Of a stretch of DNA of 64,000 nucleotides, positions 25,601 through 34,500 are shown piece after piece. Position numbers and translations under genes: made by a program. Source of the stretch: Branchiostoma floridae (Eukaryota > Chordata > Leptocardii > Amphioxiformes > Branchiostomatidae); contig NC_049997.1 in assembly GCF_000003815.2 (NCBI RefSeq), positions 16,600,636 through 16,664,635 of the forward strand, given 5' to 3'. The notes under the pieces were generated by a model. That model ran no database searches. It was given only the letters and a program-made list of their open reading frames with translations, and was not told where the DNA came from. Numbering within the stretch: position 1 is the stretch's first letter; every line of letters begins with the position of its first letter.

Positions 25601-28600
25601 TGTTCTTCCTGAAAAAGAAAGTTTTTCTGGAACGAGTTAAACTGTAATTTCTAACAATAAAAATATTTATCTTACTTAAATTTTCGACTGAACAGCATCA
25701 GTCTTTGTCAAGGAATGAACAGTCCACTGCTGCTGTGACGTCACATTATGCAGATAGAATATGTGACTTGGCAAGCAGTAAGTTTGCATATAAGTTGCAA
25801 GAAGTCTATGGCGCCCACCTTATGATCCACTGCTCACCGAGTCACGTGTTCTATCTGTATAACTGTCACAGAAGCAGTGGATTGTTCCTTCCTTGACTTA
25901 GACTGGAGTTGTTCAATTGAAACAATTGGGTAAGTCCATTTTTTGTGTTGGAAATTACAGTTATGTAACTCGATCCAGAATGACTTCTACCAACACAGAT
26001 GAACTTTCAAGCTATGAAAAATAAAGTTGTTTTATGGTAGATTTGATAACAATGTTCTGTGTATACAACAATTTGTTTAGGCCTACATTTTGAGAACGTT
26101 CCCAATCGTAATATTGAATGGTTCTTCTTGTGTCATGTATACTAGTGTATGATACTATCTCTACATGTATAACTCAACACAAATATTTAGGTGCACTGTT
26201 GCACACACCTGCAACTATAGGTTGCAATGTTGCAATTTCTGGTGCACAAAAATGCATGAAATTATGCGCCAAGTATTTCAAGCCCTCCAAATAAATGACA
26301 GACATGTGCACATCTAAAAAAATGACAGACATGTGCACATCTAGAGACTTTGTGGTTCTCCCTCTCTCCAGGGTCGCCTTTTCTCGTACTCGGACACCCA
26401 CCGCCACCGTCTGGGCAGCAACTACCTGCAGATCCCCGTCAACTGTCCGTACCGCGCCCGCGTCACCAACTACCAGCGCGACGGGCCACAGTGTGTGGAC
26501 GACAACCAAGGTAACGACAGATTGTTTGTTTCGCATAACCGGTAAACAGTCTCTAGGTGTAACACAACAAGTTTTGTAAGGTTTGACCCACTCACACTGG
26601 GAAGGGCCTTTCTGTTCATACAGAGACATCTAGTGGAACATAACAGTACTGCAGACAACTGTGAAAATTTTTCCTGAATGTTACAGCTGGAGCCCCCAAC
26701 TACTAACCAAACAGTTTCTCTGGCCCCAGCAGAACTCTCTGATCATGTAGAGACATCTAGTGGAACATAACAGTACTGCAGACAACTTTGAAGATCTTTC
26801 TTGTAGTCTGTTACAGCTGGAGCCCCCAACTGCTACCCGAACAGTTTCTCTGGCCCCAAGCAGAAAGAGACCATCATACAGAGACATCTAGTGGAACGTA
26901 ACAGTACTGCAGATAACTGAAATTTTCCTCTATGTTACAGCGGGAGCCCCCAACTACTACCCGAACAGTTTCTCTGGCCCGGAGCAGAATAAGACCATCA
27001 CACAGAGACATCTAGTGGAACATAACAGTACTGCAGATAACTAACATTTGTTGTATGTTACAGCGGGAGCCCCCAACTACTACCCGAACAGTTTCTCTGG
27101 CCCTGAACAGAACGAGACCATCACACCCCCGGCTATCAAGACCACAGGAGACCTGCAGAGGTACAACACTGCCGATGAGGACAACTTCACACAGGTTTGT
27201 GGTCATGCAGAGACACCTTGTGGAACATAACAGTACTGCAGACATCATCAAAACACATTTGGTCAAGTCAGTCTCTGCAAATGGTTAAGATACTGCAAAA
27301 TACTTGACTTGTGTTAGCTCTACTTTCTGTTGTGCCATGACGGTAGTTTTAACCACAGTCAAAAATGTTTTCGATTTCCCAAGTACCATAATCAAATCAA
27401 ACTGCTTTGAACATTTAGGAAGGTCTTTTTTTGGAAATGAATGATTGAAGGAATGTCAAATGAAGGAGTGAAGTTTATGGCTGCCTTATATTCGCATGTG
27501 AAAACACTCCTAGTACTAGACGTTGATGACTGGTGACTCATGCAATGCTCAGGTAATGGGTCATATGAAAGTCAGTGAAGGCACTAATTGGTGCAAATTT
27601 GAAAATTTGTTTCTTAGTCTCTACGTTTTCCGTATCTGTTACATATTTAGGCAGGTTATTGTGAAAGTCAGTCATGATCCAGTCTTGCAGTCTTCACATG
27701 CTCTAATTATTAGTCACTTTGCAGCCCCATGTGTAAATATATAGGTTAAACTTGAGTCAGACACTGGCAGTGTGTACTCCAAGTCTACTGGAATACATGG
27801 CTGTGTGAACTGGACCAATGGATATTAAAGGAATGACAGTTACAGTTGTATTTACACCTGCCTGTTGTTTTACTCTACAGATGGGAACATTCTGAAGGAA
27901 GGTTTTGAGTGAGTGAGTGAGTGTGTGAATTACTGTTGAATGAATGAGAGTTATTCACACCTGTCTGTTGTTGTACTACAGGTGGGAACATTCTGGAGGA
28001 ATGTCCTGAGTGAGTACGACCGTGAACACCTGGTGGACAACCTGGCCTCTCACATGACAGCCGCTCAGGAGTTCCTGCAGAAGAGGGCTGTAAGGACAAC
28101 ATTTTTTCCCCAATATGCAAATAAACACTTAGTATGCAAATTACCATTCCAGTAATAATTGCATGTTACAGGAATGGGAAAAAGATTCCAGAATAAGCCA
28201 GTGCTCTCTTTCAATTTCCTGTACCATTCCAATATATTCCAGTAAATTTTTAAGTAATGTACATGTACATTATGTATATGCCTGTACTGCATATTAGCTA
28301 GCATAGTAGATTTTCAACAAACAAAAAGTACAATATATTATCTGTACCTATTTTCACCATTGAGAGTGAAAATGATTTTTTTTGTGTTTTAGGTAAAGAA
28401 CTTCTCCCAGTGCGACCCTGAGTATGGCCGTCGTCTTCAGGAGAAGTTGGACAAATACAATGCTGCCAAGGTAACAAACAAACAAACAAAGTGGGATAAA
28501 CAACTACAGTTCATAACATAGATAAACATTATTAGATTAATACTGTGACATTAGATTGCAGCCTAGCTTCTGCATCTGATAGTGTGGTTTTTAGCAAATT

Positions 28601-29488
28601 TTTCTCTTTGCTTTGATGTCCTGGCAAGAGACATGCTTTATCATTTGAAATGGTTGTGGTGTTTGAGTGGTAGATAGCTCTTGCACGCACAGAGTAAGTA
28701 GTATACTAGTAGGTTTGGAAACCCTCACCAATTTTTGCATTTTGCCGCCTTAGCGGCAAAATGCTCTGAGGCCAGAATAGTGGCCGTTGTGATGTTGAGA
28801 TGAACGGACCTGTTCAATTCATGCCAAACATTTCTATACCTGTTAAAACAGGCATTTTTTCAACAAGTTCGCACTGGCGCAGTGGTTAAAGTTTACGCAT
28901 TCTAAACCAATGCACCCGGTTCGAATCCGGGGAGGTAGATTTTTTTTTTTTCTTTTTTACACCATTAAAATACTAATTTTTACATCCATTTGGCCACACC
29001 AATTTATTTCTTTGGTTAACGGATTCGCCGCTTCGTTTTTTTGCCGAATAGAAATAATAAAAAAAAAAAAACAACTTAAAAATGCCCCGCAACAGAGCTC
29101 ACTCAAAAACAGGCAGTGTAGTGAAATTTGCTGCAGTTCACGCAAATTCTAACAGGTGGCGTCTAGATCTAGATTCAGGCACATATGTGAATCTCTCCAT
29201 GCGCCAATATCAGGTTTAGTTACTCTGTTCTATTTATATGACATTCTAATAACTAGAAAAAAACGTTCACACACGCAAACATTGGCAAAATGCCAGCTTT
29301 TTTAAAAGCACTTGTTTTGTAACTGCACGAGCTAGCCTAGTTTCATTTCTGAAGTTCACTAACAAAACCATGAGAATTGATTTGGAAAAAGTAAGTTTGT
29401 TAGAAAACTTCTGCGAAAATTAAAGTTCTAAAGACAAATTGTTTTTTTTCTTCTATAGGCCTCTTCCCGTGTGCCTGCTCAGCTGTAA
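16606..29488 (+). CDS. CAT: Catalase (haem, clade-3 animal type), 14 exons
   Basis: Peroxisomal haem enzyme that dismutates hydrogen peroxide to water and oxygen. Exons: 16606-16665, 17961-18132, 18602-18698, 19600-19744, 20192-20242, 20891-21070, 21565-21675, 22288-22368, 25445-25597, 26372-26510, 27064-27194, 27982-28089, 28393-28470, 29459-29488. They total 1536 bases (511 residues plus stop), all in phase with canonical AG/GT sites. The distal haem-pocket histidine is in [12 protein letters not shown] (about residue 73), the asparagine in [10 protein letters not shown] (about 146) and the proximal tyrosine in [15 protein letters not shown] (about 356), so the active site is complete. Length is close to the human 527. 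The C-terminus is AQL, an unusual peroxisomal signal; human catalase also has a weak one. Upstream partial copies of exons 9, 11 and 12 crowd the introns (separate entries). Confidence 0.97.
18900..19030 (+). repeat. tRNA-derived SINE head
   Basis: An A-box-like TGGCCAAGTGGG at about 18934 is followed about 45 bases later by a degenerate B box (GAGTTTGACCCC). The two are spaced as in a tRNA but there is no closable acceptor stem. It lies in catalase intron 3. Confidence 0.6.
19245..19530. mobile_element. 286-bp inverted-repeat transposon with target duplication
   Basis: The termini are CAAGGAGCTTTTATATCAGA and its reverse complement; the inverted pair runs on through TGGAGGGAG. The element is flanked on both sides by CTTAGAC (19238-19244 and 19531-19537), a 7-base exact target-site duplication with ambiguous eighth base. 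hAT-like by duplication length. The right end is about 70 bases from catalase exon 4. Confidence 0.8.
19794..19911. mobile_element. 118-bp fold-back MITE
   Basis: The ends AGGGCTGGATACCTGATATG and CATATCAGGTATCCAGCCCT are exact reverse complements, and partial complementarity continues inward, leaving a short centre. It lies just inside catalase intron 4, about 50 bases after the exon 4 donor. Confidence 0.75.
20003..20019. repeat. TC microsatellite
   Basis: Short uninterrupted CT/TC run in catalase intron 4. Confidence 0.8.
21880..21990. repeat. Interspersed element with perfect hairpin
   Basis: At about 21883-21930 ACTGGATATGATTTTGGAAA and TTTCCAAAATCATATCCAGT are exact inverted arms around a six-base centre. 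The following TTATTACCTGGATGTCTAAC is shared with about 7128-7150, and CAAGCAATTGGATTGGATCC near 29712-29731 is a related end. It lies in catalase intron 7. Confidence 0.75.
22628..22696 (+). pseudogene. Isolated relic of catalase exon 9 (5' part)
   Basis: Reading in the exon 9 frame gives PQ....[15 protein letters not shown] followed by TGT. The conserved tryptophan codon is TGA here, so the copy is dead. It ends in AAGTGTTA, the same non-exonic junction seen in the array units at 24732-25301, so it is a member of that array and not an independent exon. It is cut off at TTAA by the element that follows. Confidence 0.8.
22697..23180. mobile_element. TTAA-flanked 484-bp inverted-repeat element, copy 1
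   Basis: It starts TTAAGGTCTCAGAACACAGT and ends with the exact inverse, ACTGTGTTCTGAGACCTTAA. It is nearly identical, in direct orientation and equal length, to copy 2 at 23677-24160. TTAA at both ends suggests piggyBac-type integration. The 60-residue frame inside is not a gene. Confidence 0.8.
23677..24160. mobile_element. TTAA-type 484-bp element, copy 2
   Basis: It has the same termini and interior as copy 1 with only scattered base differences. The left outer bases are TTCA instead of TTAA; the right end keeps TTAA. The 496 bases between the copies show no gene. Confidence 0.8.
24166..24670 (-). mobile_element. Poly(A)-type retro-insertion, minus orientation
   Basis: It begins on the plus strand with a T run (24164-24176), i.e. 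a poly(A) tail on the minus strand. It is bracketed by TTAACTGTT at 24157-24165 and 24671-24679, a 9-base target duplication. No coding region was recognised. It inserted next to the right end of TTAA element copy 2, so it is younger. Confidence 0.7.
24690..25440 (+). repeat. Tandem array of catalase exon 9 5' fragments with splice acceptors
   Basis: Six units of 100-102 bases (acceptor AG at about 24732, 24832, 24932, 25034, 25136 and 25238) precede the true exon 9 at 25445. Each holds a C-rich tract, CCACCCATAG, then the first 65 or so bases of exon 9 ([21 protein letters not shown]), then TGTTATAACATG. No unit has the rest of exon 9 or a donor. Units 3 and 5 carry GTAGCT for GTAGGG (alanine for glycine), and several units read CCTATAAG for CCTAAG. 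Three tract-only pieces follow at 25318-25430. The long antisense frames across the array are artefacts. Confidence 0.9.
26615..27062 (+). repeat. Tandem array of catalase exon 11 fragments with splice acceptors
   Basis: Three units with acceptor AG at 26686, 26816 and 26940 precede true exon 11 (27064), at 123-130 base spacing. Each holds TGTTACAG, then the first half of exon 11 ([13 protein letters not shown]), then a jump to CAGAGACATCTAGTGGAACA, which lies downstream of the real exon 11 donor (27200-27230). So each unit is exon 11 with its 3' half and donor removed. A 5' partial remnant lies at 26615-26660. Confidence 0.88.
27850..27930 (+). repeat. Relic of catalase exon 12 5' end with acceptor
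   Basis: TTTACTCTACAG then ATGGGAACATTCTGAAGGAA copies the acceptor and first bases of true exon 12 (GTGGGAACATTCTGGAGGAA at 27982), 101 bases upstream. The flanking CACCTG(C/T)CTGTTGTT is shared too. It runs into GAGT repeats and has no open exon 12 frame. Confidence 0.8.
28737..28764. other. Perfect 12-bp hairpin
   Basis: GCATTTTGCCGC, loop CTTA, GCGGCAAAATGC. It precedes the tRNA-like element at 28868 in catalase intron 13 and may be part of the same interspersed element. Confidence 0.6.
28868..28945 (+). repeat. tRNA-derived SINE head with intact A and B boxes
   Basis: A box TGGCGCAGTGG and B box GGTTCGAATCC fit the consensus. The T arm (CCCGG/CCGGG) and an anticodon-like arm (GCATT/AATGC) close, but the acceptor ends do not pair and a T run follows, so this is a SINE head and not a tRNA gene. 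Confidence 0.65.
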
Positions 29489-29642
29489 ACCTGGTCCAGG
29501 CAAAACCACAACACTGGATACAGCCAGCACCAACCAGTATGGACCAGTGAAGACACTTCTATAGAGATCCAACAAGCTTCCACATCTGCAAACTGCATAT
29601 GCAACTCTTTGCAAAATACTAGTTGTGTGAATCTCAATCTAC

Positions 29643-29648
29643 AATAAA
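29643..29648 (+). terminator. Catalase polyadenylation signal
   Basis: AATAAA about 155 bases after the catalase stop codon, the first good signal downstream. Confidence 0.7.
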
Positions 29649-29699
29649 GATATCAAAGTCAATGTCATCATCACCATGCATATGGTGGACGAACCTCAT

Positions 29700-30960
29700 C
29701 ATATTTACACAATGCAAGAATTACTCAAGCAATTGGATTGGATCCGTTAACAGTCAAACGTTTTAAGTAGCGTCTACTGTCTTTCGTCAGTGATGATTGT
29801 GGCGAAAGATAACGTTGCTGTCTAAAACATCTCACAACCTTAATGTCTAATCTTCTTTGACATATCATGGAATGTAATTTTATTGAGTGTTTATTACCTT
29901 GGTATAAGGCCAACAACTGACTCGCAAATAATTTGCTCACATGGGAGTGGATTGAATTATTTAGAATTGTTCTGAGAGGCCAAATTCTGCCTTAACTTTG
30001 CTGTAATTGTCAACACTTTATTTTAGATTCTCACAAAGAAATTACTGAAATTTTGTTTATCAGGGCTTTACAGATACTATGATGTTGATAACTCCTTTTG
30101 ATGTAAGATAATCATTATTTGTATTACCTCTTGAGATTACTATTCAAAGATAATGTGTTTTTTATTTTCAAATGTTGAAAATTATGTTACATTTAGTATG
30201 CAATGAGACAATTCTTTGAGCATGATTGTACATTGGTGAAGCAGAAATTAAAAGGTAATTGTTGCTTGTTATTTGCAACAATGGCAATATATTGGTGAAA
30301 ACAGACAGTTTGGAAAATATGACTTTGATTTTATGGGGAAGAGATGTCAATGTGTAAGATGTACTACTAGAATCTTGGTATACTGTATTAATTTTTTATC
30401 GAGCAAAGTAAATAGAATTATTCAAAGCTAACATTTCTTTACTTTTTTCTGTTTTTTTCTCTCTCAAATTTCTGGGAAATAAAATCCTGCTCAGCCAAAG
30501 ATGACAGTTTGTGAGTGTTGTTTGTTTGTTTGTTTGTTTTATTTGGATCTCCATTTATGATACATACTGTTTCACTTTTCTTCCTTGAGTCCGTAACATC
30601 ATGCAACAATGAAATGTGAGAAACAAAACATATGCAATTTACAAATGTATGAACAGAAACATATTTATACATACATAGTGATGAACTGAAAATTAAGCAA
30701 AATCAAATGAGGTAACTTAAGAGTGAACAGGAGAGGTTTGTTTCATATGCATATGAATTGAAGTGTCAGAATAAAAAAGAAAAAAGCTAGGATATTGAGG
30801 TTTTCTTTCACACAACTAGTCAAGTCTTGAATGCTTACGGTTGATGCCGATTAGATATCCTTAGAGCTTTTGACTGCATTGCTACTTTTCGCTGCTGTAT
30901 TTACGTTACCGATGTAGGTGGCGCTTTTGAGGAGTCCATAGCAACCGTTGTAAGCAGACT
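29700..30960. other. Intergenic region after catalase
   Basis: It contains an interspersed element (about 29705-29820; CAGTCAAACGTTTTAAGTAG then CGTCTACTGTCTTTCGTCAG) and a TTTG run at 30517-30541 with a SINE/LINE-like tail. No coding exon was recognised. Confidence 0.5.
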
Positions 30961-30968
30961 GGAGTTAA

Positions 30969-31180
30969 CGCCAGTTCACATTTATCCGGCGAGGTAACCT
31001 ATATCCGTTGTTTTTACCAGGGTATTTAGAGATACCAAAACGACATACGGCAATTTCAAACTACAATATTTCACGTGAACATAGTGCAACTTAAAAACAC
31101 CATCTGTCGACTTGATATCCCTACAAAATGTAAATTACGGATATAAGCTAGGGTGCCCCATGGATAAAGGTGAACTGGCG
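30969..31180. mobile_element. About 210-bp inverted-repeat MITE, second family member
   Basis: The left end CGCCAGTTCACATTTATCCG mirrors the right end GGATAAAGGTGAACTGGCG with one mismatch. It shares CTTGATATCC and TACAATATTT with the copies at 2644-2825 and 36676-36879. Confidence 0.75.
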
Positions 31181-31908
31181 TGGATAAGACTTGATCACGA
31201 ATCGGCCTTTATAAGCAGAAGAAGCCAATAATTGCATAGAATAACGAAATCCAAAACTATTTGACATTCATTCTATTTTAAAAGAATAGTCCCATCTACA
31301 TGTATACAGAACAATCTAGAACCTCAGTATATGCGAGCTATAGATACAACTGTAATGTACTTCGAAGGTTTTCGGGGTCATGTTAGGACAGACTTGTATG
31401 ACTCACCCCCAACCCCTAACCCCCGCCCTTTTCATATGAAAGCTTTTTTTATGAGCGTGTGCACATCCAATTTAGATTAATTGAGATGTGCGGACAATGA
31501 AGGCATCCACCGATCGAGATTGATATAGATGAAAGAAAGGATACCACGCCCTGATCGCAAGATAACAATATGCTAACTCTGATAGCTCTGTGTATTGTGT
31601 TGTTCTGTTGTCAATTGACGCTTCTTTCATTGTATCCCGAATGTGTAGTGAAATCGCCCGTATAGATTTTCCGATGAAGTATTGTTTTTACGTACCTTGA
31701 GTTCGTAGCGTTATATCAAACGCTGCGTCCTAACTACGAGATATTGAGGTTTGAAAACAAGATATGAACTTGTATTTTAGTTAAGTGTATCCAGTGTTTG
31801 TGAATTAGTCATTTTTTAGACTGTGGACTTCATGTGTATAGTGTGTTTCAAAACGTTATCACAGGGGCGTGTATCACCAAGGTGATATCACACAAATTAG
31901 ATATATAT

Positions 31909-32138
31909 AACTTTATTGCACAACAATTGTACGAGGTACAAAGTATGGCATCTACATAACTACAGTGCTATAACTTAACTTAAGGCTTATCTAACTAATA
32001 CAGGAGTTGTAGTATGGGATAAGTTTCTTACAATCATTGGAGGCTTTTACAATCATTTGGGGAATTTCTAATGTCAAAACCTTCTTTGATATATTTTCCT
32101 ATATCTGCCATGCAGGGATTGTCTATCACGTGTATTTG
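31909..32138. repeat. Dispersed repeat, copy 2
   Basis: Direct copy of 5522-5750 with a few substitutions; see that entry. It is followed by sequence unrelated to the first copy, marking the element's end near 32138. Confidence 0.85.
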
Positions 32139-33120
32139 GCCGTGCGTTGGGCGCTCCGACCATATATAGTCGGGTTGGTACCGCGCGTACGTACGTATAG
32201 CTTCACACAAGCGCGTATAAAATGTGGGCTCAAGTCCGTATTTTGTCCAGAATTTACATTTCTTTTAAATTTAGATAAAGTTTGTGATCGAAAAAGTGTT
32301 GTTTTTTTTCGGTTTGAAAATCATACGGCGCAGTAAAAGTCAATGTAAAATACAACATCTTTCCGGCAAACTTTACTTAAAGTAAACAAAAAGAATGTCA
32401 AAACGCAACGAGCTTGTATATACGAACTCGTGTGAACCCACCCTTATAGTGATCTCCGGCAATATTATCTGGGTCACTTTTATGAATAGCGCAATGATCG
32501 GATACATGTTGCCAGCATATAAATGAATGAATAAATAAAGACCTTTATTGTACATGTTTGCCCAACCGAGCTAAGTACAGGTCACAACAGAGACAAATCA
32601 TATGCATGTATATAACAGTATGACAGATCTAGTGCACGTCTTACACAGGAATTCTGCTTCTTCTCGCTTCTTGGTGATGTTAAAAATGTATAGCCTCTGT
32701 CGCAGGGGGGGGTCGCGATTTTCATCGTTTGCTAGCTACTCTTATGCTGGCCGGAAAGGGAGTTTGCCGTGGAAGGGAATTTGTCGTTTGTCTTCGGAAC
32801 GTGGTAAACCCCTTTCTATCATCAGCAAATATAATACAACCAACAACGAAGTGTTCTTCATCTTCTACCGCGTTAGATGTAAAAAATTGATAAGAAATAG
32901 CTTGCTGTGAGTCACCAGTACTCTTTTCATTGAAGCAAATGTATTGTTCTCTTTTCAAGTATACATCGATACAAAGCTGAAGGGAACCTCACCTCACCGG
33001 TCCCATAGCCAATAGGGAACGCCTATATCATATTAATGTATATATGCAACATTATATTTATAGAATTATGTGTTAGTCATAGAAGGCGTTCCTTGGTAGC
33101 ATTCTAAACACAAAATAAAC
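32139..33120. other. Intergenic, no gene recognised
   Basis: It contains a SINE-like tail at 32525-32580 (AATAAAGACCTTTATTGTAC) and a small inverted pair GGAACGCCT/AGGCGTTCC at 33017-33093. The open frames at 32037-32336 and 32602-32910 lack any family motif. Confidence 0.5.
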
Positions 33121-33137
33121 AGAGCCAGGAATGAAAC

Positions 33138-33203
33138 TGTATATATATAGTCTTGTAGCCATTGAGGAGATACTAACTTCTTAAGAAGATTTTTCAGATC
33201 GGT
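33138..33203 (+). promoter_or_regulatory. Possible promoter and 5' untranslated exon of the cytokine-like gene
   Basis: A TATA-like GTATATATATAG at 33139-33150 is followed about 50 bases later by TTTTTCAGATCG and a strong donor GTAAGTTTTC at about 33201. Position and orientation fit a first non-coding exon for the gene at 34.3-37.3 kb, but nothing links them directly. Confidence 0.3.
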
Positions 33204-33740
33204 AAGTTTTCTTCTACATTTCTTCCTTGACGAATTTCGTCTTTTACTTTGTTGCCACTTAAGATTTTGTAATCAGGGGAAAAATATACAGAGAAAATGC
33301 TATTGTTTAGAAATGTACCTACGCGTGACTGGGCTAAATTGCTTACAGAGGAATTGCAAAGGATTGTTTGTTTGTTTGTTTGTTTTATTTGTATTTGCTT
33401 CATTTGGCCATGCTGTCGCTTCTTTTATTAGGCCATAGCAAGTAAATTTCATGGATGACATCAGATATCAGCAAAATCCACAAGAAGAAATTGATTTTGT
33501 CCAGAACAAGTGCGCACATTTGATAGTATGCTAAGAAGTCTCACAAAACATTTTAATCATAGCAGTAATTCAATGAATGAATGTCCGTTTGCATAAATTA
33601 TGTAAATATTTTTGGCGACGCTTCGAATTCAGGGCAAGCCTTATGGTATAGTGTTATGTTGCTCTACAAAAAAAAACGAATTACAGGGGGAGGGAAATGT
33701 GCAACATCTTCTCGAAAATGTTGCATTTCTATTTTTGCTG

Positions 33741-34284
33741 TTTAGGCTACAGCAAGTAAATTTTATGGATGACATCCTCTGCAGACTTAAAAAGTAATGA
33801 GATAAGGCGAAAAAAATAAGATGGGTCAAAAATACAAGATGTCTACATTTTCAAAATATAGACACCATAAACATTGTAACAAGAATTGAAGTGACGAAAC
33901 ATGGCCATGGTAGCATAGACAACAAATCATTCATTCCCGTATTCAAGAAGTGACTATAGTGTAGTGTAGTAAAAGTGACACTAGACTTGTATCACTTACC
34001 AAGTTGGCAACTACTGTAAACACTAATGACTTACATAGTGATGCCACTTTTACAGCTATCCAACTATTTTTTCACTTCAATAACTTAAGTCATTGATACC
34101 TCGATAGTGTCACTTCTACAAGCAGTACAATCAATACACACAACAAATTTTCTCATTTTCATACTTTCTCGTCATGTTGACCATCTCCGAAGATGAAAAA
34201 AAATCTTGTTTTTTTTTCTGAAATCAGGCGAAAATTTATGAGCGCGCTGATGTCATCCATAAAATTTACTTGCCGTGGCCTTAC
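33741..34284. mobile_element. Inverted-repeat element abutting the cytokine-like gene
   Basis: The left end GCAAGTAAATTTTATGGATG then ACATC is mirrored at 34250-34284 by GATGTCATCC then ATAAAATTTACTTGC, followed by GGCCTTA. A further solo end lies at 33428-33466. It is related to the larger fold-back element at 55454-56062 (same GGATGACATC end). Confidence 0.65.
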
Positions 34285-34317
34285 TTTGTTCCTGTCTGCG
34301 ATCTCCATCTGCAAGGG

Positions 34318-34464
34318 CAGTAACAAGCTTACATCATGGGCAAGAAAGGCAAAAAGAAATGTTTCCAACAAAGTAGAGGACTTAGTGTCACGTGCACAGG
34401 TAAGCATGTGTGCGTGTGTGTGTGTGTGTGTGTGTGCTCGTGCGTGCGTGCATGTGTGTTTGTT

Positions 34465-34500
<36 letters not shown>

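Noticed and set aside
28868..28945. Possible tRNA gene
   Set aside because: A and B boxes and T arm are good but the acceptor stem does not pair and a SINE-type tail follows.
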